DNA of 32,873 bases from a virus. This document shows, in pieces, positions 8,128 through 15,249 of the stretch (its first letter is position 1; the number at the start of each line of letters is the position of its first letter). The position numbers were made by a program, and so were the translations under genes. The stretch lies in the IMG/VR virus record IMGVR_UViG_3300032242_001164, positions 1 through 32,873 of that record. One strand, written 5' to 3'. Below the pieces are notes generated by a model. The model searched no databases and had not been told where the DNA came from. It worked only from the letters and a program-made list of their open reading frames with translations.

Positions 8128-8216
8128 GATCCCGAGCTGCGATGCAATCCCCCCAGACCGCGCACTTGTCCTGGCGGATCCGACCGCTGCCGATCACTAA
8201 AAAAATCTTTAAGAAT

Positions 8217-8247
8217 TTGCGCACAAGCCAGGAATCTGTGCTGTAAT
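8217..8247 (+). promoter_or_regulatory. Candidate extended -10 promoter for the rightward accessory operon
   Basis: TTGCGC at 8217-8222 and TGTAAT at 8242-8247 are separated by 19 bp. A TG dinucleotide one base before the -10 box gives an extended -10 (TGCTGTAAT), which can compensate for a weak -35. The predicted start near 8254 falls inside the inverted repeat 8251-8273. No better promoter is visible in the 172-bp divergent gap. Confidence 0.45.
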
Positions 8248-8250
8248 GCC

Positions 8251-8273
8251 ATACATGGGAATCACCCATGTAT
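8251..8273. promoter_or_regulatory. Perfect inverted repeat at the predicted transcription start
   Basis: ATACATGGG (8251-8259) and CCCATGTAT (8265-8273) are perfect 9-bp arms around a 5-base centre. The element overlaps the predicted start site and ends 27 bp before the first ATG, so it could be a repressor operator or a 5' stem-loop of the mRNA. There is no U-tract, so it is not a terminator. Confidence 0.55.
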
Positions 8274-8299
8274 TGCAAACCAACCGAAAGGACCGAGAG

Positions 8300-8683
8300 A
8301 TGAAGACATTCCAACTGATTGAACAAGATGGCCGCCTACACTTTCCCCATGGCGGATCCAACTGGGACGTTAGCCCTATGCAACACGATTGCCCTGAGCT
8401 GCCCTCTATGCTTGTCAAACGCTACGAAGGCGGAGACATTGATACCTGCCCTTGGCCAATGGTCGCTGAGTACACGAACGACACGGTCTGGGACCTGCGC
8501 GCGCGACTGGCCTCTGCCCTGTATGACGAACGTGAGAGCAATGCCTGCTGGCCAAACGAACCCGTCACGATCCTGCTGCCAGATGGTGAGCCCTTTGACC
8601 TTGATGATGAAATGGCTGCAGCGTACGACTCTTACGAAGGTCATCAGCGCGAGTACAACCCCGACAACTATCGGGGGTTTTGA
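8300..8683 (+). CDS. Unrecognised acidic phage protein (127 aa)
   Basis: The start MKTFQLIEQDGRLHFPHGG is preferred over an earlier in-frame ATG at 8246 because GAAAGGA lies 7 nt before it and the upstream codons overlap the inverted repeat. The protein is acidic with a beta-like ending (PVTILLPDGEPFDLDDEMAA, YDSYEGHQREYN). No domain is recognised. It is the first gene of the rightward accessory run, so it is probably expressed early and strongly. Confidence 0.7.
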   Translation: MKTFQLIEQDGRLHFPHGGSNWDVSPMQHDCPELPSMLVKRYEGGDIDTCPWPMVAEYTNDTVWDLRARLASALYDERESNACWPNEPVTILLPDGEPFDLDDEMAAAYDSYEGHQREYNPDNYRGF

Positions 8684-8684
8684 G

Positions 8685-8906
8685 ATGGTCCAAGTAACCG
8701 CAATCTTTAACGGGACCGAGCTGGCCTACGGTGAAGGCGATACGTTCCAGTACGCTGCCGAAGAGTGCATGAGCGCGATTGATCCCCAGTACACCGCTGA
8801 CTACGACACGGTCCGGTCCATCGACCTACTGCAACTGGGAGACAAGAATCTTCCCAAGTTTGTCGAGCTGAGCACTGTGTTCTACCAACCCCGCCAATAT
8901 TTCTAA
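8685..8906 (+). CDS. Unrecognised small phage protein (73 aa)
   Basis: It starts at ATG 8685, one base after the previous stop, with GGGGG and GAG upstream. The sequence MVQVTAIFNGTELAYGEGDT is followed by a helical YAAEECMSAIDPQY and a hydrophobic, aromatic end (VELSTVFYQPRQYF). The Met start follows directly from coupling to the previous gene; a longer version from 8319 would overlap that gene in another frame and is unlikely. Function unknown. Confidence 0.65.
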   Translation: MVQVTAIFNGTELAYGEGDTFQYAAEECMSAIDPQYTADYDTVRSIDLLQLGDKNLPKFVELSTVFYQPRQYF

Positions 8907-8916
8907 GGAGCAAACC

Positions 8917-9114
8917 ATGATGACCACACAACGCGAGCTGCGTGCCCAGTTCTGGGCCACTTTCCCCGAGCTGCCCCGCAAACGTATTCAAGACCATTCA
9001 GGCCATGGCCTGATGTATCCCACCGATACCCGCGTGACATGGGTTGACTGGATTGACGAGTTAGAGCGGGACGGAGAGATTAGCCCCGCATTGGCCGACC
9101 GCGCCACACTGTGA
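8917..9114 (+). CDS. Unrecognised small phage protein (65 aa)
   Basis: AAGGAG lies 7 nt before tandem ATGs. The protein is soluble: MMTTQRELRAQFWATFPELP, then a basic segment and a Trp-rich TRVTWVDWIDELERDGEISP. The end, SPALADRATL, looks helical. No family is recognised. Confidence 0.65.
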   Translation: MMTTQRELRAQFWATFPELPRKRIQDHSGHGLMYPTDTRVTWVDWIDELERDGEISPALADRATL

Positions 9115-9123
9115 AAGACCAAC

Positions 9124-9264
9124 ATGAAAATCTACCACTTCTACTGCATCAAGGCCCCGCTGCTGTTCGCGGGTTACGTGTTCGGGACCATGGATCCTGC
9201 TTTCCTGTACGCGGGAATGCTGAGCCTGTTCGCAATCCCGTTCTTTGTCTGGGCGGACCAATGA
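9124..9264 (+). CDS. Tiny membrane protein (46 aa)
   Basis: The frame begins MKIYHFYCIKAPLLFAGYVF and continues GTMDPAFLYAGMLSLFAIPF to FVWADQ. Two hydrophobic stretches separated by GTMDP suggest a short helical hairpin in the membrane. GAAAGA lies 7 nt upstream, and the stop overlaps the next start (ATGA). Small phage membrane proteins of this type often act in superinfection exclusion or lysis control, but nothing here is specific. Confidence 0.5.
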   Translation: MKIYHFYCIKAPLLFAGYVFGTMDPAFLYAGMLSLFAIPFFVWADQ

Positions 9265-9350
9265 CCACGAAAATGCGCGCCTTGATCGCGCGCGCCAGAC
9301 TCATCCTCATCATCGAAGAAATGCGCCAACAACAAAGGACTAAACCATGA
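9261..9350 (+). CDS. Very small amphipathic peptide (29 aa)
   Basis: The peptide is MTTKMRALIARARLILIIEE followed by MRQQQRTKP: a single amphipathic helix with a basic tail. GGCGGA lies close to the ATG. It is coupled on both sides by 4-nt overlaps, which is the main support. Function unknown. Confidence 0.4.
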   Translation: MTTKMRALIARARLILIIEEMRQQQRTKP

Positions 9351-9508
9351 AACACCACAATCACACCCAGTACGCACGCGAGATCAACCGCAGAATTTTT
9401 ACCAGTGGCCTTAACCGCAGGGCCGAAGCTGTGGTGGACTTTTTAATCACCGTAGCGTGCCTATTCACGTTCGGGTTCATTGGCCTGCTGCTGGCTTGGA
9501 GGGGTTGA
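9347..9508 (+). CDS. Small single-span membrane protein (53 aa)
   Basis: A basic, His/Arg-rich N-terminal half (MKHHNHTQYAREINRRIFTS, GLNRRAEAVV) is followed by one clear membrane helix (DFLITVACLFTFGFIGLLLA) and ends WRG. The positive N-terminus suggests it stays in the cytoplasm. AAAGGA lies upstream of the ATG. It forms a tandem with the 46-aa membrane protein. Confidence 0.55.
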   Translation: MKHHNHTQYAREINRRIFTSGLNRRAEAVVDFLITVACLFTFGFIGLLLAWRG

Positions 9509-9510
9509 CC

Positions 9511-9777
9511 ATGGAACGCGTGAAGACCGAGACATTCATGGTGAACGAGCATTTTTTGTCGTACGCAATCAATGGGGACGCTACTGGCCTTGAGGACAAC
9601 GAAGAACTAGAGTTCGATGCGTTCTCCTTGGCGCCCTACACCAACCCACCAGCTGGGTATCGGTTTAGCCACTGGGACACCGAAGACAACCGCGAAGAGT
9701 TTGCCCTGTGCGAAGTGACCGGACTGCGCGGTGCGTGCCAACCGTTGATCGCGGTCTACTTCCACAAGAACGCGTGA
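9511..9777 (+). CDS. Unrecognised acidic phage protein (88 aa)
   Basis: ATG 9511 follows the previous stop by 2 nt with GGAGGGG upstream. The protein is beta-rich: VKTETFMVNEHFLSYAINGD, an acidic patch (LEDNEELEFDAFSL), then YRFSHWDTEDNREEFALCEV and QPLIAVYFHKNA. No domain is recognised. Confidence 0.65.
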   Translation: MERVKTETFMVNEHFLSYAINGDATGLEDNEELEFDAFSLAPYTNPPAGYRFSHWDTEDNREEFALCEVTGLRGACQPLIAVYFHKNA

Positions 9778-9787
9778 GATTGACTTC

Positions 9788-9822
9788 AAGCCTTGCGTGC
9801 AGGGCTTGGGGGGAATCTTCCC
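9788..9822 (+). other. Tandem hairpins in an intergenic gap
   Basis: AAGCCTTG (9788-9795) pairs with CAGGGCTT (9800-9807) around CGTG: 8 bp with one G-U. GGGAA (9811-9815) then pairs with TTCCC (9818-9822). They fill most of the 63-nt gap between two genes and have no U-tract, so they may mark an mRNA processing or stability element. Confidence 0.4.
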
Positions 9823-9840
9823 AGTTACGGAGCAAACACC

Positions 9841-10203
9841 ATGACACCAAACGATATGACCATCTTTGCGCAATCCCTTGCGCGCATGACGCCACGACTA
9901 ATGGATTCAGGGGACTACACCCTGCCGACCAAGGCGCCAAGCCTAAAGATCATGTACTACACCGACTCTGGCCACGGGTGGGCCGCGTGCAAGATCGACA
10001 CGCTGCGCGACCTTGGGATCGCCAACAAGATCAGCACCTACTCCTACATGAGGGGCAAAACTGCCTACCTTGAGGAGGACTGCGACTTCTCGTTGCTGAT
10101 CGCGGCACTGCAGCGTGCGGGTAGGGACTACACGATTGTCGAGAAGCACACAAACAAACGTCACCCCATCCGGTCCTACGCTACTTATCGGGGGGCTGCA
10201 TGA
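9841..10203 (+). CDS. Conserved phage hypothetical protein (120 aa)
   Basis: The start at 9841 has GGAG 9 nt upstream; an earlier Met at 9793 would run through the hairpins. The central part, SGHGWAACKIDTLRDLGIAN then KISTYSYMRGKTAYLEEDCD, and the end KRHPIRSYATYRGAA, follow a pattern I know from many phage proteins of unknown function (HGW...kIS.YSY...YLEEDCD...pIRsy). It is 4-nt coupled to the next gene. The conserved acidic EEDCD patch and IRSY motif may mark a binding site, but that is not established. Confidence 0.65.
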   Translation: MTPNDMTIFAQSLARMTPRLMDSGDYTLPTKAPSLKIMYYTDSGHGWAACKIDTLRDLGIANKISTYSYMRGKTAYLEEDCDFSLLIAALQRAGRDYTIVEKHTNKRHPIRSYATYRGAA

Positions 10204-10883
10204 GATACCTCTTCATTCGCACCAGTGGCAACCGCAAGACCGGAGCTATCCCGCAGACGTACAACTCGGAATCCACTTGCGCACCGAGCTGCAAACACTA
10301 CCGGACCACTTGCTACGCTGAAACTTTTCACACCCGCCTTGCATGGAATCGGGTTGACGAGCAGGGCATCGAACTGGACCAACTAACACGGTCCATCGAG
10401 CTGCTGCCGGACAACCAACTATGGCGTTTTGGTGTGGCCGGAGACTTGCCAGGCCGCGGGGAAACTGTGGACGCGTACGCACTTGGCCAGATCGTCAAGG
10501 CCAACAAAGGCCGCAGGGGGTTTGCATACACCCACAAGCACAACGCTCAAGCCATCAAGTGGGCACGACACGCAACTGCTTGGGGCTTTACCGTTAACCT
10601 CTCAGCTGACGATGCAGGCCACGCTGACCAACTGGCCAAGCATGGGCTGCCAGTGGCCGTGATGGTGCCCATGGATACGCCTAAGCATTCCATGACACCC
10701 GAAGGCCGCTACATCCTAGTGTGCCCCGCGCAGACCACGGACAACATCACGTGTGCAACGTGTGGCCTGTGCCAACGTGCCGACCGGACCTCAATTATCG
10801 GGTTCCGCGCCCATGGTATGCGTGCCAACCAAGCCGACCGGATCGCACGCAAAGTCATTCCCATCGAAAGGATCGCAGTATGA
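10200..10883 (+). CDS. Cysteine-rich DUF7227-like phage protein (227 aa)
   Basis: The N-terminus has a Cys cluster STCAPSCKHYRTTCYAE (C-x3-C-x6-C-Y-A). The C-terminus has a second one, VCPAQTTDNITCATCGLCQR, then IIGFRAHGMRANQADRI. The middle looks like an alpha/beta fold (LWRFGVAGDLPG, FAYTHKHNAQAIKWARH, FTVNLSADDAGHADQLAKH, PVAVMVP). This matches, from memory, phage proteins carrying CPxxCPxxxxGCYA grouped as DUF7227, possibly related to the Gp37/Gp68 radical-SAM-like family. Two clusters suggest Fe-S or zinc binding. It is 4-nt coupled on both sides. The biochemical role is unknown. Confidence 0.6.
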   Translation: MRYLFIRTSGNRKTGAIPQTYNSESTCAPSCKHYRTTCYAETFHTRLAWNRVDEQGIELDQLTRSIELLPDNQLWRFGVAGDLPGRGETVDAYALGQIVKANKGRRGFAYTHKHNAQAIKWARHATAWGFTVNLSADDAGHADQLAKHGLPVAVMVPMDTPKHSMTPEGRYILVCPAQTTDNITCATCGLCQRADRTSIIGFRAHGMRANQADRIARKVIPIERIAV

Positions 10884-11074
10884 GAGTAGATAACTGGGTA
10901 TTGGTCCACGCTGACACGGGAGTGCCAGTGGTGGAGGGAGAGAAGATCGAGGACTTCACCGTCAAAGGTGGACGCCCACCACACAAGCCGTCAAGCACTG
11001 GCCGTGTGTGGGTAAACGAATATTCGCAAGAGTATTTCCCGACCGTGTTTAACTTGAAATGGATTGAGCAATGA
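10880..11074 (+). CDS. Conserved small phage protein (64 aa)
   Basis: ATG 10880 overlaps the previous stop. VLVHADTGVPVVEGEKIEDF, then RPPHKPSSTGRVWVNEYSQE and FPTVFNLKWIEQ, match a recurrent phage pattern (tG.pV..Ge...pPhKPSSTGrV.V...yfP.VfnLkW). It is probably a small beta-barrel protein. Function unknown. Confidence 0.7.
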   Translation: MRVDNWVLVHADTGVPVVEGEKIEDFTVKGGRPPHKPSSTGRVWVNEYSQEYFPTVFNLKWIEQ

Positions 11075-11253
11075 CTGACTGCAAACGACACAATTCTGAA
11101 GATGGATCATGGTGGGTACATGATGCGCAGGGCATTCCCCTGTGCCGAGTGTGCGACAAATGCGAGGACGACAAACTAAGCAAATATGCCCCGCACGTTC
11201 TGAACGGATACACACAAGCAGACATTGACGACCGCATCGAAGAGGACTATTGA
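11071..11253 (+). CDS. Small CxxC phage protein (60 aa)
   Basis: The protein carries CKRHNSEDGSWWVHDAQGIP followed by LCRVCDKCEDDKLSKYAPHV. The pairs VCDKC and LCRVC make it a likely zinc-ribbon-like protein. The HNSEDGSW..DA.GIPLCRVCDKC pattern is familiar from many phages as a protein of unknown function. It overlaps the previous gene by 4 nt and is followed directly by the next ATG. Confidence 0.7.
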   Translation: MTDCKRHNSEDGSWWVHDAQGIPLCRVCDKCEDDKLSKYAPHVLNGYTQADIDDRIEEDY

Positions 11254-11472
11254 ATGACCATACTGACTGACGCTGACCAGATCCTGAACTTTCGGCTGCT
11301 GACGCTATTGTCGGGCCTGAAACTGGAAGTGAGGGGGTTGAGAATCAAGGGCCGCAGCTGCTACCAGATCATTAAAGCCGAGACGGGACTGAAGGGCACC
11401 AGACGCCAAGTACTGGAGCAATTTGAGAAACAACTTATCGAACAAGGAATCAAACGTGAAACACACAACTGA
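11254..11472 (+). CDS. Conserved small basic phage protein (72 aa)
   Basis: The sequence ADQILNFRLLTLLSGLKLEV, then RIKGRSCYQIIKAETGLKGT and a helical end, is all-helical with a basic middle. The GlklEv.GlrikGrS.Y.iiK.E pattern recurs in phage small proteins. The start follows the previous stop directly. Nucleic-acid binding is possible from the charge but not shown. Confidence 0.65.
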   Translation: MTILTDADQILNFRLLTLLSGLKLEVRGLRIKGRSCYQIIKAETGLKGTRRQVLEQFEKQLIEQGIKRETHN

Positions 11473-11632
11473 AGACATCAACGCATACCTTTACGGTTTG
11501 CGCGACTCGGGCATCACCAATATGTTTGGGGCCGTACCCTACCTTGAAGACACATTCGACATGACGCGGGCCGAAGCAAAGGCTGCGCTGTTTGCTTGGA
11601 TGGAAGAATGCCGCAAAGGAGCTACATCATGA
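11456..11632 (+). CDS. Conserved small phage protein with GTG start (58 aa)
   Basis: GTG 11456 has AAGGA 8 nt upstream, which decides the start over a TTG at 11423. The product (MKHTTEDINAYLYGLRDSGI, then TNMFGAVPYLEDTFDMTRAE) resembles a recurrent phage protein pattern, YL.GLRdSGitNMfGA..YL. It overlaps the end of the previous gene by 17 nt. Likely helical; function unknown. Confidence 0.65.
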   Translation: MKHTTEDINAYLYGLRDSGITNMFGAVPYLEDTFDMTRAEAKAALFAWMEECRKGATS

Positions 11633-11808
11633 CCGAAGGACAAGAACACGAATGGCACATCGAGCTGGACCACATGAGGGCGCAGCTGCGTTTTGTATTG
11701 GACAACCTTCACGATGTTGGCAATCTCAAATATCTCACCAGTAAGATTGAGAACGTGTATTTCACACTTGATGAACTGTGCGAACAAACAAAAGGAGAAA
11801 GAAAATGA
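11629..11808 (+). CDS. Small helical phage protein (59 aa)
   Basis: AAAGGAG precedes ATG 11629, which overlaps the previous stop. The protein is helical throughout (EWHIELDHMRAQLRFVLDNL; LTSKIENVYFTLDELCEQTK). No family is recognised. Confidence 0.6.
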   Translation: MTEGQEHEWHIELDHMRAQLRFVLDNLHDVGNLKYLTSKIENVYFTLDELCEQTKGERK

Positions 11809-11975
11809 AAACGTATCAATTTGAACTGCAACGTACAAGTTACGTCACGGTCACATTGGAGGCTACGAATAGGGACCATGCTGAGGCCCTGGCATGGCAA
11901 AAACTTGAACGCAACCAAGTTGATATTGAGGATTCAAATTGGGATTTAATTTTGATTGAGGAGATAGATGCATGA
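11805..11975 (+). CDS. Small beta-type phage protein (56 aa)
   Basis: AAAGGAG lies 8-9 nt before ATG 11805, which overlaps the previous stop. MKTYQFELQRTSYVTVTLEA then NRDHAEALAWQKLERNQVDI is a strand-helix pattern seen in small phage proteins with a DpnD/PcfM-like layout (beta-strand, then alanine-containing helix, then a Trp-containing strand). That resemblance is tentative. Confidence 0.55.
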   Translation: MKTYQFELQRTSYVTVTLEATNRDHAEALAWQKLERNQVDIEDSNWDLILIEEIDA

Positions 11976-12169
11976 AAGCAACTGAATTGACCTACGACCA
12001 ACTGCACAAGGCCGCGCAACGCATGGAGAGAATCGGAGGACACTTTGCGAGCGCAATTGCACAAGCATTCTTCCATGCCGACTCTGACAATGCCGAGAGA
12101 CTGGTTGACGCCTTTGGGCACCTCTTCGTGAAGTTCCACGATTGGCCGTCAGAAGAATTGACGAAGTAG
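11972..12169 (+). CDS. Small helical phage protein, last gene of the rightward run (65 aa)
   Basis: The protein MKATELTYDQLHKAAQRMER continues through a helical, Ala/Phe-rich middle to HLFVKFHDWPSEELTK. GAGGAGA precedes the ATG and the start overlaps the previous stop. Its last 21 nt, including the stop, overlap the end of the convergent primase-like gene, so the two operons meet tail to tail without a spacer. No family recognised. Confidence 0.6.
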   Translation: MKATELTYDQLHKAAQRMERIGGHFASAIAQAFFHADSDNAERLVDAFGHLFVKFHDWPSEELTK

Positions 12170-12943
12170 ATCCGCAGCTGCCGAAGTACCTAACCGTATC
12201 TCGGCATCGTTGAAATCCTCCCCCACTTGGCCAAGCCAGATGCGGGAGGATATTTTTTTGGCTGCACCTTGACCGACTCCACTGACATCGTTATCGGCCA
12301 CAACCAACGGATCCACCATGCCCCGAGCCACTTCTGCCATGTTCCCTGCCGAGAAGCAAACGTGAATCCGGTACCGCTGCCGAATGGACTTGAGCGCCCT
12401 GCGCACCGACAAGCCCGTTGCAAACCCCTCCACCAACACATCCGGTCCCTTGTTGTCGATCACCAGACTGGCGCCTTTGGTGACCTGGCCGGACAAAAAT
12501 CGCTTGGTGCCATCCGGACCAATCAGCTGGCAGCCAACTATTTTTCCATTAATGCGCATCGGCAGCACCAGACTACCCTGCCACACGATCCCTTCCTGCT
12601 CGGGGAATCCTTTGCGGTCGAGATACGGATGGTGGCCACGCACCGCAGCCTTCACAATGCCAGCCGCTCTGCCGGCAGCTTGCTGTTGTCTGGCATGACG
12701 CTCTTTCTCTGCCCGCTCGCGCTTAGCCCGCATCAGTGGGTCTGGCTTGTACGGCTCATCGGACTTGTAGATGATGTGCTTTTCGTGCATGGCAAAGTTG
12801 ATCACGGCACCGGACTGGCCGTCAAAGATGTAGGCGCCATTGAGTTTTTTCGGGTGGTCCAAGGTCGGCACACGCACCCATTTGTCCAGCATGAGGCTAC
12901 GAATCAGTAACCCATGCATCTCCGCAAACTGCTCAAAATTCAT
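12149..12943 (-). CDS. Toprim domain primase-like protein (264 aa)
   Basis: The C-terminal half is a Toprim domain. DVLVEGFATGLSVRRAL holds the catalytic Glu (about 172), HVCFSAGNMAEVA forms the middle strand, and PLVVADNDVSGVGQ holds the DxD metal-binding motif (217-219). The N-terminal half has HHPYLDRKGFPEQEG and LVLPMRINGKIVGCQLIG, as in the primase core of phage and plasmid primases. No zinc-binding motif is visible, so it may act with another partner. ATG 12943 directly follows the helicase stop with GAGA upstream; ATG 12970 would overlap the helicase gene. Following a helicase gene, it likely primes phage replication. Confidence 0.75.
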   Translation of the reverse strand: MNFEQFAEMHGLLIRSLMLDKWVRVPTLDHPKKLNGAYIFDGQSGAVINFAMHEKHIIYKSDEPYKPDPLMRAKRERAEKERHARQQQAAGRAAGIVKAAVRGHHPYLDRKGFPEQEGIVWQGSLVLPMRINGKIVGCQLIGPDGTKRFLSGQVTKGASLVIDNKGPDVLVEGFATGLSVRRALKSIRQRYRIHVCFSAGNMAEVARGMVDPLVVADNDVSGVGQGAAKKISSRIWLGQVGEDFNDAEIRLGTSAAADLLRQFF

Positions 12944-12945
12944 TC

Positions 12946-14415
12946 TCACGCTCTCTTGGATTTTGCCCACGCGATATTACGCGAACGGATCCAGCTCAAT
13001 GTTTTGTTCGATGTTGTGGCCACGCTTGCGGTCAAGCCGCGGGGGAATGCGCCATACTTTTCCTTGTACTTGTGCGCTGCCCACCCATCTTTGAACCCAC
13101 GCGATTTGGCATAGAACAACAATTCCGAATAGAAGCTCTGCTGTGCGGCCCGCATTCTATCGCCGCTACCTTCCAGCTCATGCAGCTCACCAGGCACCGA
13201 GCTAACGGCCTTGATGGGCTTGGCATACCCGCATGATCCGCAGATATTGCTGCTGAACGTCCAAAGACACCCGCACGCTGGGCACTTGGCTTCTTTCTTC
13301 TCTTTCTCGGTGGGCTCCTTCTTGGCCTTCTCGCCTTCCTTGGTCAGCTCGGTCACGCCTTCCTCGAAAAGCTTTTCCCAGTCAGCCCTGAACCGCAGAT
13401 AGTTACCCGAGTGATCCAGCCAGACGCCATACTGCTTGCCATCAAACGGGCGCATGACGCGGCCCATCTGCTGCACGTGTGAGCTGAAGGACTTTGAGAA
13501 CGGCCTGGCCGATACCCCGATCATCACATCAGGAACGTCAAAGCCTCGCGTCAGGATGTCGGTAGCAATCAGGCCATGGATGTCGGTGTCTGGCTTGGCA
13601 AACTCCTCGATGGTGGCTCGCTTGAACTCGTCGTCCTCCTTGTAAGAGATGGACACAAAGTTATAACCCTGCTCCTTGAACTGACGCGCCAAGTCCTGGC
13701 CGTGCGCTACACCCGCAGAGAACACAACGGTCTTCATGGGCTTGCCAAAGATGCGGTTGGTCTGCTTGATCCACTCGGCCACGATGTCGCCTGTGATCTT
13801 CATGCCGCGCTCACTCACCTCGTCTTGCGACCACTCGCCGGCCACCTTCTTGGCGCCCGTCATGTCGATCTCTTTGGCGATAAAGATCCGCAGCGGAGTC
13901 AGCCAACCATCCTTGATCAGCTCGCCTGTAGACTTGGCGCCTACCACGTGGGTGTACAGATCGCCCAGGCCCTTCGTGAAAGGTGTGGCCGTCAAGCCGA
14001 TCACCTTCATCTGTGGGTTGGCCTTGATCATTTCCACCGTGCTCTTGCGGTTGATGTGGCACTCGTCGATGATGAGCAGCTCGATGTCCAGCGTCTGCTT
14101 GCGCCTCTCCAACGTGGCTGCGCTGCACACTTGGATGCGCTCATGCGGGCGATAGCGCCAGTGGCCGGCCATCATGACGCCGTGGTCTATCTTGTAGCGT
14201 GCCAGCCGCGTGCTGGTCTGGTCCACCAAGACGATACGGTCCAAGACCATGGCCGTCTTCTTGAAGTTGCGCGAAACTTCTTTCATGATGGCCATGGCTA
14301 CTTCGGTCTTGCCAAAGCCTGTGGGGGCGTAGAGCAATTGGCAGCGGTGCCCATCCGCAAAACCTTGGGTGATCTTTTCCACCACTTCAGACTGGTGGGG
14401 ACGCAATGAAAGCAT
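12946..14415 (-). CDS. SF2 DEAD/DEAH-type helicase with zinc ribbon (489 aa)
   Basis: All main SF2 motifs are present: APTGFGKT (30-37, motif I), LLIIDECH (113-120, motif II), LTATPF (141-146, motif III), LIATDILTRGFDVPDV (282-297, motif V) and QQMGRVMRP (315-323, motif VI). A Cys cluster KCPACGCLW...NICGSCG (378-395) follows, probably a zinc ribbon. AGGAG lies 7 nt before the ATG. This type of phage helicase is thought to open the origin or act in replication with the primase encoded next to it. The C-terminal 90 residues are basic and may bind DNA. Confidence 0.85.
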   Translation of the reverse strand: MLSLRPHQSEVVEKITQGFADGHRCQLLYAPTGFGKTEVAMAIMKEVSRNFKKTAMVLDRIVLVDQTSTRLARYKIDHGVMMAGHWRYRPHERIQVCSAATLERRKQTLDIELLIIDECHINRKSTVEMIKANPQMKVIGLTATPFTKGLGDLYTHVVGAKSTGELIKDGWLTPLRIFIAKEIDMTGAKKVAGEWSQDEVSERGMKITGDIVAEWIKQTNRIFGKPMKTVVFSAGVAHGQDLARQFKEQGYNFVSISYKEDDEFKRATIEEFAKPDTDIHGLIATDILTRGFDVPDVMIGVSARPFSKSFSSHVQQMGRVMRPFDGKQYGVWLDHSGNYLRFRADWEKLFEEGVTELTKEGEKAKKEPTEKEKKEAKCPACGCLWTFSSNICGSCGYAKPIKAVSSVPGELHELEGSGDRMRAAQQSFYSELLFYAKSRGFKDGWAAHKYKEKYGAFPRGLTASVATTSNKTLSWIRSRNIAWAKSKRA

Positions 14416-14454
14416 TTGATTCTCCTGCTGGGAAAGCGCCCAGCTTCGCTTGGA

Positions 14455-15249
14455 TTACTTGGCAGCCTTTTCAGCCCGCTTCTTCCAATAGTTAACTTGT
14501 TTGACGGCCTCTGCAAATTTGTTCTGGAAGTCGTTGCGTGAGATGGTCACGGCCTTGAGCTGTATCTCAAGATCTTTAACCTGGGCACGCAGCTCTTCGA
14601 TAGTTGCAGCGACTTGAATCTGGGCTTCGTCATCCTCATGCATGGTCATGACGGCCAGCTTGTCCTTGAGCTTGGCGTTCTCCTCTGCAATGAACTGCAT
14701 CTCTGACTTCATCTCATCGAGCTGATCGTCTTCGGTGTGCTCAACAGGCGCTTCGGATGGGGCTGCCTTGGCCGTCGGCTTGGCTGCGGGCGGTGGTGGC
14801 AGCTTGGCTTTCTTGTTAAGCTCAAGCGCCTTACGCACACGGCCAACGGTCATGGCGGAGACGCGGCAGATCTTGGCTATCTCACGGTCTGTGGCGTCTG
14901 CATACTCGATGTCTTCTAGCACAGAGATCACGATGTCGCGCTTCTCTTCGTTGGTGCGCTGCAGCCCGTGGTCTGCGTTGGCACTGCGCGAGAAAATCCA
15001 TGCGTCACGCTTGGTGCCCGTCTTGATGTCGCACTCGATGGTCTTGTAGCCGGCACGTTTGTGTGCGTGGTAACGGTGAAAGCCATCAGCCAGCCAGATG
15101 TTCTTGCCATCATCAAAGACGGTCACGCCCTTGAACTTGACACCCTCAAGCAGCAGCTCGGTGTAACTTGTTACAGTCTCTTCGTACACCTGCTTGCGTG
15201 ATTGGGTGCCGCCATCAATGCGGATCTTGTTGATGTCAATCTGGGTCAT
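14455..15249 (-). CDS. ParB-like DNA-binding protein with C-terminal coiled coil (264 aa)
   Basis: The N-terminal ParB/Srx-type domain contains VTVFDDGKNIWLADGFHRYH (ADGFHRYHA 54-62, the counterpart of the GERR-type motif) and ANADHGLQRTNEEKRDIV (90-107). A helix-turn-helix follows at 119-141 (ATDREIAKICRVSAMTVGRV). After a Pro/Ala linker comes a long coiled coil (175-262). ParB-family proteins bind palindromic sites and, in many cases, hydrolyse CTP at the GERR-like motif. Phage versions act in regulation, partition or as nucleases. Codons 25-30 contain the palindrome TGTAACAAGTTACA, which is also present at two intergenic sites, so this protein is a natural candidate to bind it. Start ATG overlaps the previous stop. 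Confidence 0.75.
   Translation of the reverse strand: MTQIDINKIRIDGGTQSRKQVYEETVTSYTELLLEGVKFKGVTVFDDGKNIWLADGFHRYHAHKRAGYKTIECDIKTGTKRDAWIFSRSANADHGLQRTNEEKRDIVISVLEDIEYADATDREIAKICRVSAMTVGRVRKALELNKKAKLPPPPAAKPTAKAAPSEAPVEHTEDDQLDEMKSEMQFIAEENAKLKDKLAVMTMHEDDEAQIQVAATIEELRAQVKDLEIQLKAVTISRNDFQNKFAEAVKQVNYWKKRAEKAAK
15162..15175. promoter_or_regulatory. Palindrome TGTAACTTGTTACA inside the ParB-like gene
   Basis: This 14-bp palindrome has the same 12 defined bases as those at 7284-7297 and 20791-20804. It covers codons 25-30 of the ParB-like gene. About 0.002 copies of a given 12-base pattern are expected by chance in a window this size. It may be an autoregulatory or partition-type site. 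Confidence 0.6.

Noticed and set aside
13576-14409. A 277-codon rightward frame opposite the helicase
   Set aside because: It is antisense to all helicase motifs and starts without a ribosome binding site; it has a shadow-like composition.
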